Source: RGIG3159 sp034927685 (GTDB lineage Bacteria; Bacillota; Clostridia; Oscillospirales; Oscillospiraceae). Taken from it: DNA of 64,000 bases. Positions 16,047 through 24,075 of this stretch are shown piece after piece. The stretch spans positions 62,001 through 126,000 of the forward strand of contig JAYFPO010000031.1 in the NCBI GenBank assembly GCA_034927685.1, written 5' to 3'. A model generated the notes under the pieces. The model searched no databases. It was not told the origin of the DNA and saw only the letters and a program-made list of their open reading frames with translations. Every line of letters begins with the position of its first letter. The first letter of the stretch is position 1. The translations under genes and the position numbers were made by a program.

Positions 16047-17802
16047 GCAGCAATTCTCCTTCCTGTAGCATAACGGTGTTGTAATTGACGATGTTTTCCC
16101 GGATGGAGAGGAAGGTCCCGTACAGATTCAGCTTTCCGTAGCCCCATTTGTTGTTGGGATATTTCTGATTTTCATCCCGGGTACATCCGCTGATCAGCAG
16201 GCTGCGGATCAGATCTCCGTCCATGGAGGAAAGATTTCCCTGCACAATACCCCACTCCATGAGAAGCGCCGACGCCCCGGCTGCGACCGCCGCGGAGACG
16301 CTGGTACCGGTCATGGTTCCATAGCCGGTTGGGTAGATACCCCGGATGTTGACTCCGGGCGCGACAAAATCCGGCGCTAACCGCGGCAGCCGGGTTGGCC
16401 CCCAGGAGGAGGCGACGTACAGACTGTTGTCACTGCTGTTATAAGCGCCGCAGGTGATTGCGCGCAGCGCCGTGGCGGGATACACAATGGTATATTCCGG
16501 GATCGGTTTCAAAAATTCGACAAAGCCGCTGACCTGCCCGGTGATTGGCAGCCAGGCCCAGTATTCGCCGTCGACGATGGAATCACCGAACAGCACAATG
16601 TCCCAGATTCCCTCCGTGGCGTCGCGGAAGCCGACGATCAGGTTATTGCTGACGTCTCTGTAATAATCAACATATACTGTCGTATTTTCCAGTGCCAGCT
16701 TTTGCGAGAATGCCAGCCCGGAGCGGAACGGAACGCGCGGCACAACCTCGCCCGTCGGTGAGATGACGCCGACGGAGAGCTTGTCGAAGGCCGGGCCGAA
16801 AATGATGACCGAGAAAGAGGTGCTGGGCGGACCCACCTTGACGCTGATCGTGTCGGTATTGCCGGTCTGCAGAAGTTTTCCCTGGGTGTGGTGCCGGGCG
16901 TTGGCTTCGTTCCCCGCCGCGGTGACAAAGGCATAGCCAACCCGCTGGGAGACAAAGGAGACGTAGTCTTCAAACAGCGTGTTTCCGTCATGGGCGCTGC
17001 CGTTGGAGCCCATGCCAATGCAGATGACCGCGGGCATGTTGAGTTCCTCGGTGCGGGCCAGGATATATTGGATGCCGAGCAGGTAGTCCGTGGATTCGTA
17101 TAAATTGGGATTATCCGGCGGAAGCAGGTAGCGGTTGATGTAGTATGGCCGGGCACGCCGCAGCTTGACGACCATCAGATTGGCTTTGGGTGCGGCGCCG
17201 AGGTAAGTGCCGTCCTCATTACTGGCCGCGACCGAGGCCAGGAAGGTGCCGTGTCCGTCCTCGTCGGTGGTCGGCACCAGTGTATGGGGGTTTTCGGACC
17301 GCAGCGCCTGATTGATCTGTTCGCTGTTGTAGGCCGAGCCGAAATACAGGTAATCCGGCCGAGGTCCGTCGATGGTTTGGTCCCAGATATTCAAGATTTT
17401 GGAAGAGCCATCCTCAAACTGAAAGGCACCTTGGGTGTAGTCGATCCCCGTATCCACAATTCCTATGATCACGCCTCGGCCGGAGAGATTCAGAAACGGC
17501 TGGTTCAAAACCTGGGTGATGCCGCTGTCGTCGTTGCTTTTGCTCCCCAGCGGGGAAAGAATTTTCGGATAAAAGGAGATAATGTCGCTGCCGAGCTCCT
17601 CGAGAAGGTCCCGGATGCGATTCTGATTGACATAGCCAACAATATAATTATTGGCAAGTTCAGTTCCAAAGTGCAGATACGGTTTATCTCTGACGAAAGC
17701 TTTCAATCGGTCTGTATTGAGGACCTGGAAATCCACCGTCGTCGACAGCTTGACAAACTCCGCCAGGGACAGGGAATCCTCGTCGATCATCTCTGTAGCC
17801 AT
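16039..17802 (-). CDS. Csp-like S8 subtilase (germination protease), second of pair
   Basis: 587 residues, no signal peptide. The catalytic triad is complete: Asp in GIVDTGIDYT, His in DEDGHGTFLA and Ser in MTGTSVSAA; the oxyanion Asn is in TAAGNEANA. A prodomain-like N-terminal 95 residues precedes the fold and a large insertion (about 310-440) separates the Asn and Ser regions, as in the bacterial Csp group. It overlaps the upstream protease gene by 16 bases and the SleC-like gene by 8, so the three are one operon. Csp proteases cut pro-SleC. GGGAGGG stands upstream of ATG 17802. Confidence 0.88.
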   Translation of the reverse strand: MATEMIDEDSLSLAEFVKLSTTVDFQVLNTDRLKAFVRDKPYLHFGTELANNYIVGYVNQNRIRDLLEELGSDIISFYPKILSPLGSKSNDDSGITQVLNQPFLNLSGRGVIIGIVDTGIDYTQGAFQFEDGSSKILNIWDQTIDGPRPDYLYFGSAYNSEQINQALRSENPHTLVPTTDEDGHGTFLASVAASNEDGTYLGAAPKANLMVVKLRRARPYYINRYLLPPDNPNLYESTDYLLGIQYILARTEELNMPAVICIGMGSNGSAHDGNTLFEDYVSFVSQRVGYAFVTAAGNEANARHHTQGKLLQTGNTDTISVKVGPPSTSFSVIIFGPAFDKLSVGVISPTGEVVPRVPFRSGLAFSQKLALENTTVYVDYYRDVSNNLIVGFRDATEGIWDIVLFGDSIVDGEYWAWLPITGQVSGFVEFLKPIPEYTIVYPATALRAITCGAYNSSDNSLYVASSWGPTRLPRLAPDFVAPGVNIRGIYPTGYGTMTGTSVSAAVAAGASALLMEWGIVQGNLSSMDGDLIRSLLISGCTRDENQKYPNNKWGYGKLNLYGTFLSIRENIVNYNTVMLQEGELLHE

Positions 17803-19505
17803 ATGCTGAACCCTCCCCAGCGATATCGCTGCATATAGGATAAGGTGTTATTTAGGCACAGCGTGCCATACCCGAAGGTCGGATTGGGATACACAGTGGA
17901 GTCGTTTCGCTTGGCACCCAACCGGAGAAACGCTTTGAGGCGCTCCCCATATAGGAACGGGTCATATTGATTGACGATACCCCACTGCATCATCAGCGCG
18001 GCGGAGCCGGTCACAAACGGCGCTGCCAGACTGGTGCCGGTGTAAGCGTCATAGCCTCCTCCCGCTTTCGTCGTCAGCACACCGACGGCGGGCGCTGCAA
18101 GGTCCGGGTTTGGAAGCACGGGATTCAAGGCGCCGACGCCGGAGAATGCCGCGATACTGCCGATAAGATCGTTGTAGCCGGCCACCTTGATGACCTTCTG
18201 TGCCGTGGAAGGAATCGTCATCGTGTTGCTGACGGTGGGATTGGAAAAGTACGTCTTGTCGGTGACTTCTTCCAGTGTGGGCAGCCAGATGTTGAACGCG
18301 CCATCCACCACGTTCATCGCGATCACGCGCAGTCTCCAGACGCCGGGCAAAATGGCGCCCTGTTCCGCCTTGACACTGAAATAGATTTCCTGCTGGACGG
18401 AATAATGGCTCGGCTGGCCGTAGATTACCGTGAGCGTGTAGTTGTCTAGGTGGACGACCTTGATCTGGTTCTCAATACCGATCACGCCGGAGGACGCGCC
18501 GCTCGGAAAAATCAGTTCCACGGAAAAGCTGTCCGCGAAGTTCTTCCAGAAGGAGAGATAGAACTGTTCAATGCCGGAGGCTGTAAAGAATTCGATTTCT
18601 TTTGTTTGGAAGGAGGCAATCTGGTCGGCGTAGTGATGTCCGGCAGCGCCCTCGTTCCCCGTTGGAATGACAACGGAGGTTTTCCATTCGGTGCTGATCT
18701 GGGAGAGATAGGTTTCAAACAGGGAATCGCCCTGGTGCGAGCCTTCGTTCATGCCGAAACTGATGTTGATCGCGACCGGCTGTCCGAGAAGGCGCGACCG
18801 CGTAATCACATAGTGGACGGCGCGCATCAGCTCGGTCGTTTTGGCAAAGGATTGGTAGCCCTTCGTTCCAATTTTGACAACAAGCAAATTTGCGTCCGGC
18901 GCGACGCCGGTTGTTTCTAAATTACTGGAGCGGCCGTTTCCCGCCGCAATGCCGGCAATGGCGGTGCCGTGGCCAGCGGTGTCCCGGCTGGGCACCACCG
19001 AAAACGGATCATCGCTGCGCAGCGCCTCGTCGAGCTGCTCCCGGCTGTACTCGGCGCCGGAAGAAAAGCCGGCGGGAGGCGTCCCGGTTTCTGTCTGATC
19101 CCAGAGGGAGAGGAGTCGGGTGGTTCCGTCCGCGTTCCGAAAATCCGGATGGGTGTAGTCGATCCCGGAGTCGATGATCGCAATGATTACGTCCTTGCCG
19201 GTCAGATTGTAGCGCTGTCGCTCCTGAAGAGAGTTGATGCAGGAGGAGATCAGATTATAGGCGGATGCTATGTACAGATTTTTCGGAAGTTCCAGACTTT
19301 CAATTTGCGGGTAGGCATAGAGCTCCGGGATTTTTGACCGGTCGAGGGTGATGATGGCATATCCCTGGGAAAGAATTTCCACCTCTGCCTGCAAATCCGA
19401 GGCAATCCGCGAAATATCCCCGCTGAATTTGGCGATGACCTCAAATTGCGAGGACTCTGGAATCGGCGGAAGCTCGTCTGCGTCGGCCTCTATCCTTGCG
19501 GCCAT
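17787..19505 (-). CDS. Csp-like S8 subtilase (germination protease), first of pair
   Basis: 572 residues from ATG 19505. The triad is intact: Asp in AIIDSGIDYTH, His in TAGHGTAIAG, Ser in YTGTSLAAPF; the oxyanion Asn is in IPTGNEGAAG. The overall layout equals that of the downstream paralogue (prodomain to about 100, insertion about 330-440). The start is awkward: a strong AAGGAGGAGGG lies about 45 bases upstream, and a ten-codon frame starting with ATG at 19535 ends with TGA overlapping the chosen ATG, so translation may be coupled to it. In C. difficile some Csp proteins are inactive pseudoproteases; both copies here look active. Confidence 0.87.
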   Translation of the reverse strand: MAARIEADADELPPIPESSQFEVIAKFSGDISRIASDLQAEVEILSQGYAIITLDRSKIPELYAYPQIESLELPKNLYIASAYNLISSCINSLQERQRYNLTGKDVIIAIIDSGIDYTHPDFRNADGTTRLLSLWDQTETGTPPAGFSSGAEYSREQLDEALRSDDPFSVVPSRDTAGHGTAIAGIAAGNGRSSNLETTGVAPDANLLVVKIGTKGYQSFAKTTELMRAVHYVITRSRLLGQPVAINISFGMNEGSHQGDSLFETYLSQISTEWKTSVVIPTGNEGAAGHHYADQIASFQTKEIEFFTASGIEQFYLSFWKNFADSFSVELIFPSGASSGVIGIENQIKVVHLDNYTLTVIYGQPSHYSVQQEIYFSVKAEQGAILPGVWRLRVIAMNVVDGAFNIWLPTLEEVTDKTYFSNPTVSNTMTIPSTAQKVIKVAGYNDLIGSIAAFSGVGALNPVLPNPDLAAPAVGVLTTKAGGGYDAYTGTSLAAPFVTGSAALMMQWGIVNQYDPFLYGERLKAFLRLGAKRNDSTVYPNPTFGYGTLCLNNTLSYMQRYRWGGFSIWLQR

Positions 19506-19561
19506 CAGGCTGCCTTTTCGGTAACTGCGGTGATCATGTTGCGTGACGATTCCCTCCTCCT

Positions 19562-19825
19562 TCAGAAATACCGGTGAATTTGTGCGCTGTGGAGCGGCAT
19601 ATAGCGCCACCAACCGTCCGCCAGCATATAGCCGATCAGAGTGCGGCCCCGCACATACCGCAGATGGTACCAAAAGCTCCGGCCACTGTTCAGCCAGAGA
19701 TACACCACACAGTCGGAAAGATTCTGAATGGTGTACAGGTCGGTCCGCAGCAGACAGTGCGTCGGATGCGGTGCATACTTTAATACCAGCTTTTGAGAAT
19801 CCGAAGCAGGATACATGTTTTTCAT
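19562..19825 (-). CDS. Conserved-looking 87-aa protein heading the germination cluster
   Basis: 87 residues, rich in Tyr, Trp, Leu and Arg, beginning MKNMYPASDSQKLVLKYAPH and including VYLWLNSGRSFWYHL and GYMLADGWWRYMPL. It has no signal peptide or clear membrane span. AAGGAAGG lies 8 bases before the ATG. It is the first gene before the two Csp-like proteases on the minus strand, 56 bases from the nearest. I do not recognise its function; location suggests a spore or germination role. The aromatic-rich short repeats could form a small beta-sheet domain. Confidence 0.7.
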   Translation of the reverse strand: MKNMYPASDSQKLVLKYAPHPTHCLLRTDLYTIQNLSDCVVYLWLNSGRSFWYHLRYVRGRTLIGYMLADGWWRYMPLHSAQIHRYF

Positions 19826-19871
19826 CAGCGGTTTCCTTCCTTTCCCGTTATGGCTGCCGCGCGGCGCTGCA

Positions 19872-19899
19872 GAATATGCGGCATACTCTATTTATATGC
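19872..19899 (-). promoter_or_regulatory. Candidate sporulation (sigma-G-like) promoter
   Basis: On the minus strand GCATA and CATATTC are 16 bases apart, about 40 bases before the 87-aa gene. They fit the forespore sigma-G pattern except for one -10 base and a spacer slightly short. A sigma-A reading (TATTCT) is also possible. Confidence 0.3.
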
Positions 19900-19981
19900 A
19901 GCTGCCCGGCATTTTACCACTGAAGCAGCCCATCGCCGGGTGCAATGCGCTCTGCGGAAACCGGCCACGCGGAATTCCGCG

Positions 19982-20010
19982 TTGCTTCTCCCGATAAAAC
20001 ATGATAAAAT
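19982..20010 (+). promoter_or_regulatory. Sigma-A-type promoter for the VTT protein
   Basis: TTGCTT, 17 bases, TAAAAT, with a leader of about 70 bases before ATG 20088. Confidence 0.6.
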
Positions 20011-20087
20011 GTTAAAAATGGGTAGGTCCGGCAGACGGACAGGAAGCGGTCTGCTGCGAAAATCCGGCGACAGAGCGGAGAGAGAAC

Positions 20088-20801
20088 ATGAGAAAAAACG
20101 GCGTTGTTTGGGTTTTGATCGCCGCGGCCGTGTTGGCGCTGACGGCGCTGCTGTTGGTCGATTTGCTCCCGCTGCTGAAGAAGGTGGCTGCCAGCGCGGG
20201 AAACGAGACAGTGCTTGCCGGATATATTGATTCCTACGGACTCAAGGGCGTTCCCATTCTGATGGGACTGCAGGCGCTGCAGATCATTACGGCCGTGATC
20301 CCGTCCGCCGCGATTCAGATGCTGACCGGACTCTGCTACGGCGCCTGGTGGGGCACGCTCATCAATATCGCCGGCAGCGTGCTGGGCAACGCCATCGTGT
20401 TTGCGGCGGTACGCCAGTTGCATGCCATTTTGGCGCCAGCGGTGGAGAAAATGAACCGGAAAAAGGGCTGGATCAGCGCGGAGAAGCTCGCACAGTTTAA
20501 AAAGCCGGAGGTTGCGGCGCTGGCGCTGTTTCTGATTCCCGGGATTCCGAATGGGATTTTGCCCTATTTATTTGCAAAAACGAAAATTACGCTGCCGAGA
20601 TATATCGCAGCGATTGTTCTGGGGAGCGTCCCGTCCACCTTCCTCTGCACGTATTTGGGAGAGCGGCTGTCAAAAGGTAACTATACGCTTGCTATGATCG
20701 TGGCCGGCGCCGCCGTGGTGATCGTAGTCGCCGCGCTGTTGTTACGGAGGAGGATCATGGCGCGCATTGGGCGGGATTCTGCTGAAGAAAATGACGCGTA
20801 G
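20088..20801 (+). CDS. TVP38/TMEM64 (VTT domain) family membrane protein
   Basis: 237 residues, with about five to six membrane spans: one near 7-28 and a central VTT/SNARE-associated domain (about 60-190) containing QMLTGLCYGAWWGTLINIAG, LGNAIVFAAVRQL and the re-entrant-loop-like LFLIPGIPNGILPYLFA. The family is related to DedA proteins and is implicated in lipid handling; the substrate here is unknown. GGAGAGAG precedes the ATG. It stands alone between its own promoter and that of the next gene. Confidence 0.85.
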   Translation: MRKNGVVWVLIAAAVLALTALLLVDLLPLLKKVAASAGNETVLAGYIDSYGLKGVPILMGLQALQIITAVIPSAAIQMLTGLCYGAWWGTLINIAGSVLGNAIVFAAVRQLHAILAPAVEKMNRKKGWISAEKLAQFKKPEVAALALFLIPGIPNGILPYLFAKTKITLPRYIAAIVLGSVPSTFLCTYLGERLSKGNYTLAMIVAGAAVVIVVAALLLRRRIMARIGRDSAEENDA

Positions 20802-20821
20802 CCCTGGCGGGCTCCTTTTCC

Positions 20822-20850
20822 TTGAAAAGGTGCGCAAGACATGGTATACT
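20822..20850 (+). promoter_or_regulatory. Strong sigma-A-type promoter
   Basis: TTGAAA, 17 bases, TATACT, starting transcription about 23 bases before the GTG of the site-2 protease gene. It probably serves the whole scp-rluB run. Confidence 0.75.
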
Positions 20851-20879
20851 TTTAAAATATTAGGATTCGGAGGCCGGAT

Positions 20880-21575
20880 GTGGATAGAATACTTGCATGG
20901 TTTGCACAATTGAATTTTTCCTCGCTGCTGGACGGGCTCGCGGTGATCGTGGCGGCCGTGCTTTCCATCACGGTCCACGAGACCTGTCATGGCCTTGTCG
21001 CCTGGTGGCTCGGAGACCCGACGGCAAAGAATGCCGGGCGGCTGACGCTGAATCCCCTGAAGCATATCGATCTCGTGGGGCTCGTGCTGCTGGCTGTGGT
21101 CAAGTTCGGCTGGGCCAAGCCGGTGCCCATCGACATGCGGAATTTCAAGAATCCAAAGGCCGGTATGGCCGTAACGGCACTGGCAGGCCCGGTTTCCAAC
21201 GTGCTGCTGGCTTACGCCGCGCTGCTTGTGCGCAGTGTGCTGGTATTCTTTGCCGCGCGGAACAGCGCGTCCGCGCCGTTGTCCTTTTTCATCGATCTGA
21301 CGGCCTATCTAGCCGTGATCAGTGCCGGCCTGGCGGTATTCAACCTGTTTCCCGTGCCGCCGCTGGACGGCTCAAAGGTGCTCTTTGCCTTTCTGCCCCA
21401 GCGGGCCTACCGTGTGCTGATGCGCTATGAGCGGTACGGGATGCTGGTCATGATGGCGCTGCTGCTGACCGGCGTACTGGACACACCGCTCCTCTTCCTG
21501 CGAAACGGCCTGCTGAGCGGGCTGCAGCAGCTCTCGGCGTTTCCTTTTGACTTACTTGTGAAGTTGTACGGCTGA
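20880..21575 (+). CDS. Site-2 protease family zinc metalloprotease (M50)
   Basis: 231 residues, four to five membrane helices. The zinc motif HETCH lies in the first helix (SITVHETCHGLVAWWLGD) and the second conserved site is NLFPVPPLDGSKVL, which supplies the third ligand Asp. It has no PDZ domain, so it is the short M50B type that cleaves proteins inside the membrane. The start is GTG at 20880 with GGAGG 6 bases upstream; the ATG two bases earlier opens a frame of only 11 codons. It directly precedes scpA, an arrangement common in clostridia. Confidence 0.9.
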   Translation: MDRILAWFAQLNFSSLLDGLAVIVAAVLSITVHETCHGLVAWWLGDPTAKNAGRLTLNPLKHIDLVGLVLLAVVKFGWAKPVPIDMRNFKNPKAGMAVTALAGPVSNVLLAYAALLVRSVLVFFAARNSASAPLSFFIDLTAYLAVISAGLAVFNLFPVPPLDGSKVLFAFLPQRAYRVLMRYERYGMLVMMALLLTGVLDTPLLFLRNGLLSGLQQLSAFPFDLLVKLYG

Positions 21576-21582
21576 GGGAGTC

Positions 21583-22389
21583 ATGATGGAAGAGCCGCGG
21601 TACCATCTGGAGGGCGTGGTGCGGTCCAAAGCGGAGACGTTGGAGGATTTCAACGGCTCGTTGGATGTGATCCTGCTGCTCCTGAGCAAGAATAAAATTG
21701 AAATCCAGGACATCTCCATTTCCTCCATCCTGGAGCAGTATCTCGCGTACCTCGACGAGCGGGAGCGGCTGGACATGGAGATTGCCAGCGAGTTTATCGC
21801 CATGGCCTCCTATCTGATGCTCATTAAGACCAAGATGCTCCTGTCGATTTCCGAGCAACAGGAGGCCATGTCGGAGATGGAGCTGCTGATCCGCTCCCTG
21901 GAGGAGCGGCAGCGGAAGGAGGCCCGGGACCAGATCGGCTTTGCCGTTTCGTTTCTGGCGGGACGGAATGAGCTTGGCGTCTGCTGCCTGCCGAAGCAGC
22001 CGGAACCGGTGAAGCGGGATCAGACCTACCGCTACCAGCACGACCGTCAGGACCTGCTGGACGCGCTTACCCTGCTGGCCGAGCGGTCGGAGCGGCTTCT
22101 GCCGCCGCCGGTCTCCAGCTTCCAGGGCATTGTAGGCGCGGAGCCCTACCCTGTGACGAAAAAGGCCGCGGAAATTCTGAAGCGGCTGCTGCTCGGCGGC
22201 GTTACCCGGCTTCGCCAGCTCTTTCAAGGCAACCGCAGCCGTTCTGAGGTGGTGGCGACGTTTCTGGCGCTCCTGGAGCTTTGCCGTCAGAGCTCCATTG
22301 CGCTGGAGGACGGCGCGGGAGACGAGCAGTCCGTCAGCTTTCTGAAGCTGCCGGAGGAAAAGGAAGAAGTGCCGGAGGAGGTGGAGTGA
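21583..22389 (+). CDS. scpA: Segregation and condensation protein A
   Basis: 268 residues. This is the kleisin subunit that bridges the SMC dimer and, with ScpB, condenses the chromosome. The N-terminal SMC-binding helix region (YHLEGVVRSKAETLEDFNGSL... wording shortened: residues 5-45) is followed by EISSILEQYLAYL-like helix and a C-terminal winged helix (about 195-262, TRLRQLFQGNRSRSEVVATF). ScpA kleisins have this length. GAGGGAG stands before the tandem ATGs at 21583. The stop overlaps the scpB start. Confidence 0.92.
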   Translation: MMEEPRYHLEGVVRSKAETLEDFNGSLDVILLLLSKNKIEIQDISISSILEQYLAYLDERERLDMEIASEFIAMASYLMLIKTKMLLSISEQQEAMSEMELLIRSLEERQRKEARDQIGFAVSFLAGRNELGVCCLPKQPEPVKRDQTYRYQHDRQDLLDALTLLAERSERLLPPPVSSFQGIVGAEPYPVTKKAAEILKRLLLGGVTRLRQLFQGNRSRSEVVATFLALLELCRQSSIALEDGAGDEQSVSFLKLPEEKEEVPEEVE

Positions 22390-22988
22390 TGGAACAAAGC
22401 GAGCTGGAACGGATTCTCGAGGCGATCCTTTTCGCGGCGGGCGAGCCGGTGGGTGCGGACCGTGTCGCGCTGGCTGCCCAGTGCGGCGAGGACGAGGTCC
22501 ATGGGGCCGCCCGGAGCCTGATGGACAGGCTCTCCTTTGAGCGCCGCGGCGTCCGGGTGCTGCGGCTGGAAAACACCTATCAGATGTGCTCCGCCGCGGA
22601 GATGATCTCCTATATCACCGCGGCGCTGGAAACCAGAAAGCCGCCGAAGCTGTCGGCCTCCCAACTGGAGACGCTGACCATCGTGGCCTATTATCAGCCG
22701 GCTACCCGGGCCTATGTGGAGCAGATTCGCGGCGTGGACAGCGCCTATACGGCAAACGCGCTGCTCAGCAAGAAGCTGATTGAGGAGTGCGGCCGCCTGA
22801 ATGTGCCGGGCCGCCCGATCCAGTACAGGACCACCCCGGACTTCCTGCGGACCTTTGGCCTGACCTCACTCGCCGAGCTCCCGGAGATCAACAAAATGCA
22901 GTTTGGCAAGACGCAGACGCCGGACGAGCCGCCGCGGGGAGAGGAGCAGATCGCCATGGACGAGCTGCCGCGGGAGGAAGCGCCATGA
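22389..22988 (+). CDS. scpB: Segregation and condensation protein B
   Basis: 199 residues from ATG 22389. ScpB dimerises through its first winged helix and binds the ScpA kleisin. Both domains are visible: residues 5-75 (LERILEAILFAAGEPVGADR) and 85-165 (LSASQLETLTIVAYYQPATR, then VDSAYTANALLSKKLIEECG). The tail is acidic and variable. The start shares the TGATG junction with scpA and the end overlaps the next gene by four bases. Confidence 0.93.
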   Translation: MEQSELERILEAILFAAGEPVGADRVALAAQCGEDEVHGAARSLMDRLSFERRGVRVLRLENTYQMCSAAEMISYITAALETRKPPKLSASQLETLTIVAYYQPATRAYVEQIRGVDSAYTANALLSKKLIEECGRLNVPGRPIQYRTTPDFLRTFGLTSLAELPEINKMQFGKTQTPDEPPRGEEQIAMDELPREEAP

Positions 22989-23638
22989 CGGCCCTCTATG
23001 TGATCCTCATCGTGCTGGCGGTGCTGGTACTGCTCAGTTTTCTGCCGCTGGGCGCGCACATTCTGTATGACGAGCAGGGCGTGCTTGTCTGGGCGGTGGC
23101 CGGCCTCGTGCAGGTGCGAGTCTACCCGCCTAAGCCAAAGACGGAGGAAGCGGTCGCCAAAGCGGAAAAGAAAAAGCAAAAAAAGGAAGAAAAAAAGGCG
23201 GGAAAAGCGAAAAAGAATCTGGAAAAGAAGATAAAAAAGGAAAAGCCAAAAAAATCGACGGGCGCGCTGCTGCGGGAATTTCTTCCGCTGGTCAAGGTGG
23301 GCATTCGGGCGCTGGGCGACCTTCGAGGGGTGTTCACCGTGCAGAAGCTGACGGTTCGCGTGACCTACGGCGGCGGGGACGCCGCGGCCGTGGCCATGAA
23401 CTATGGCATCGCCTGGAGCGTTGTCAGCGCGGCCATGGCACTTTTGACCGGTACCTTTCGGATTAAAGAACAGGACGTGCAGGCAGAGCTGGACTATAAC
23501 TGCCGGGAGGTGCGCGTGACGGCGGACGCCTGCGTCACTGTGACACTGGCGCGGATTCTTGGCTTTGCGGTGCATTATGGGCTGGAGGCCCTGCGCGTCT
23601 GGAAAACACAAAAAAGAAAAGGCGGCGTAACGAAATGA
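22985..23638 (+). CDS. DUF2953 family protein (YtfI-like)
   Basis: 217 residues. An N-terminal membrane helix (ALYVILIVLAVLVLLSFLPL) is followed by a Lys/Glu-rich stretch of about 40 residues (55-95, repeated KKKQKKEEKK-like) and a DUF2953 domain to the end. It is likely anchored in the membrane with the charged part in the cytoplasm. It lies in the order scpB-DUF2953-ytfJ seen in spore formers, with four-base overlaps on both sides, pointing to a sporulation-related role; no biochemical activity is known. Confidence 0.82.
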   Translation: MTALYVILIVLAVLVLLSFLPLGAHILYDEQGVLVWAVAGLVQVRVYPPKPKTEEAVAKAEKKKQKKEEKKAGKAKKNLEKKIKKEKPKKSTGALLREFLPLVKVGIRALGDLRGVFTVQKLTVRVTYGGGDAAAVAMNYGIAWSVVSAAMALLTGTFRIKEQDVQAELDYNCREVRVTADACVTVTLARILGFAVHYGLEALRVWKTQKRKGGVTK

Positions 23639-24021
23639 ATCATCCTCTCTCTGATATGATCGGTGCAACCATGGAAAAGCTGCAGACACTGGTGGACACC
23701 AACACGGTGATCGGCGACCCGGTGGTGACCGCGGACGGCACCACGGTCATTCCCGTGGTAAAGGTCAACTACGGAATTGCGGGCGGCGGTTCCGACTTCA
23801 CGACGAAATCCCAGAAGGCCGAGGCTGCGAATCCGTTCGGCGGCGGCGCAGGCGCGGCGGTCACGGTCACGCCGATTGCGTTTTTGATTATCCGGGACGG
23901 CATCACGCGCATGGTGCCGGTGACGGAGCCCGTAAGCACGACGATGGATCGCCTGATTGAAAAGGTTCCGGAATTCGTCGACAAGATTATGGCTTTTTTG
24001 AACGAGAGAAAAGCCAACTGA
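23635..24021 (+). CDS. ytfJ: GerW family sporulation protein YtfJ
   Basis: 128 residues, beginning MNHPLSDMIGATMEKLQTLV and containing TVIGDPVVTADGTTVIPV, a Gly-rich section (GIAGGGSDF, FGGGAGAAV) and VTPIAFLII, all typical of YtfJ/GerW spore proteins found in the spore inner compartment. Expression under forespore control is known for relatives. The start lies within the stop of the DUF2953 gene (ATGA). Confidence 0.9.
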   Translation: MNHPLSDMIGATMEKLQTLVDTNTVIGDPVVTADGTTVIPVVKVNYGIAGGGSDFTTKSQKAEAANPFGGGAGAAVTVTPIAFLIIRDGITRMVPVTEPVSTTMDRLIEKVPEFVDKIMAFLNERKAN

Positions 24022-24075
24022 TCCTCGGATGAATATTTCAAAACCGACAGGCAATACTGAAGTCGGTGATGAAAA

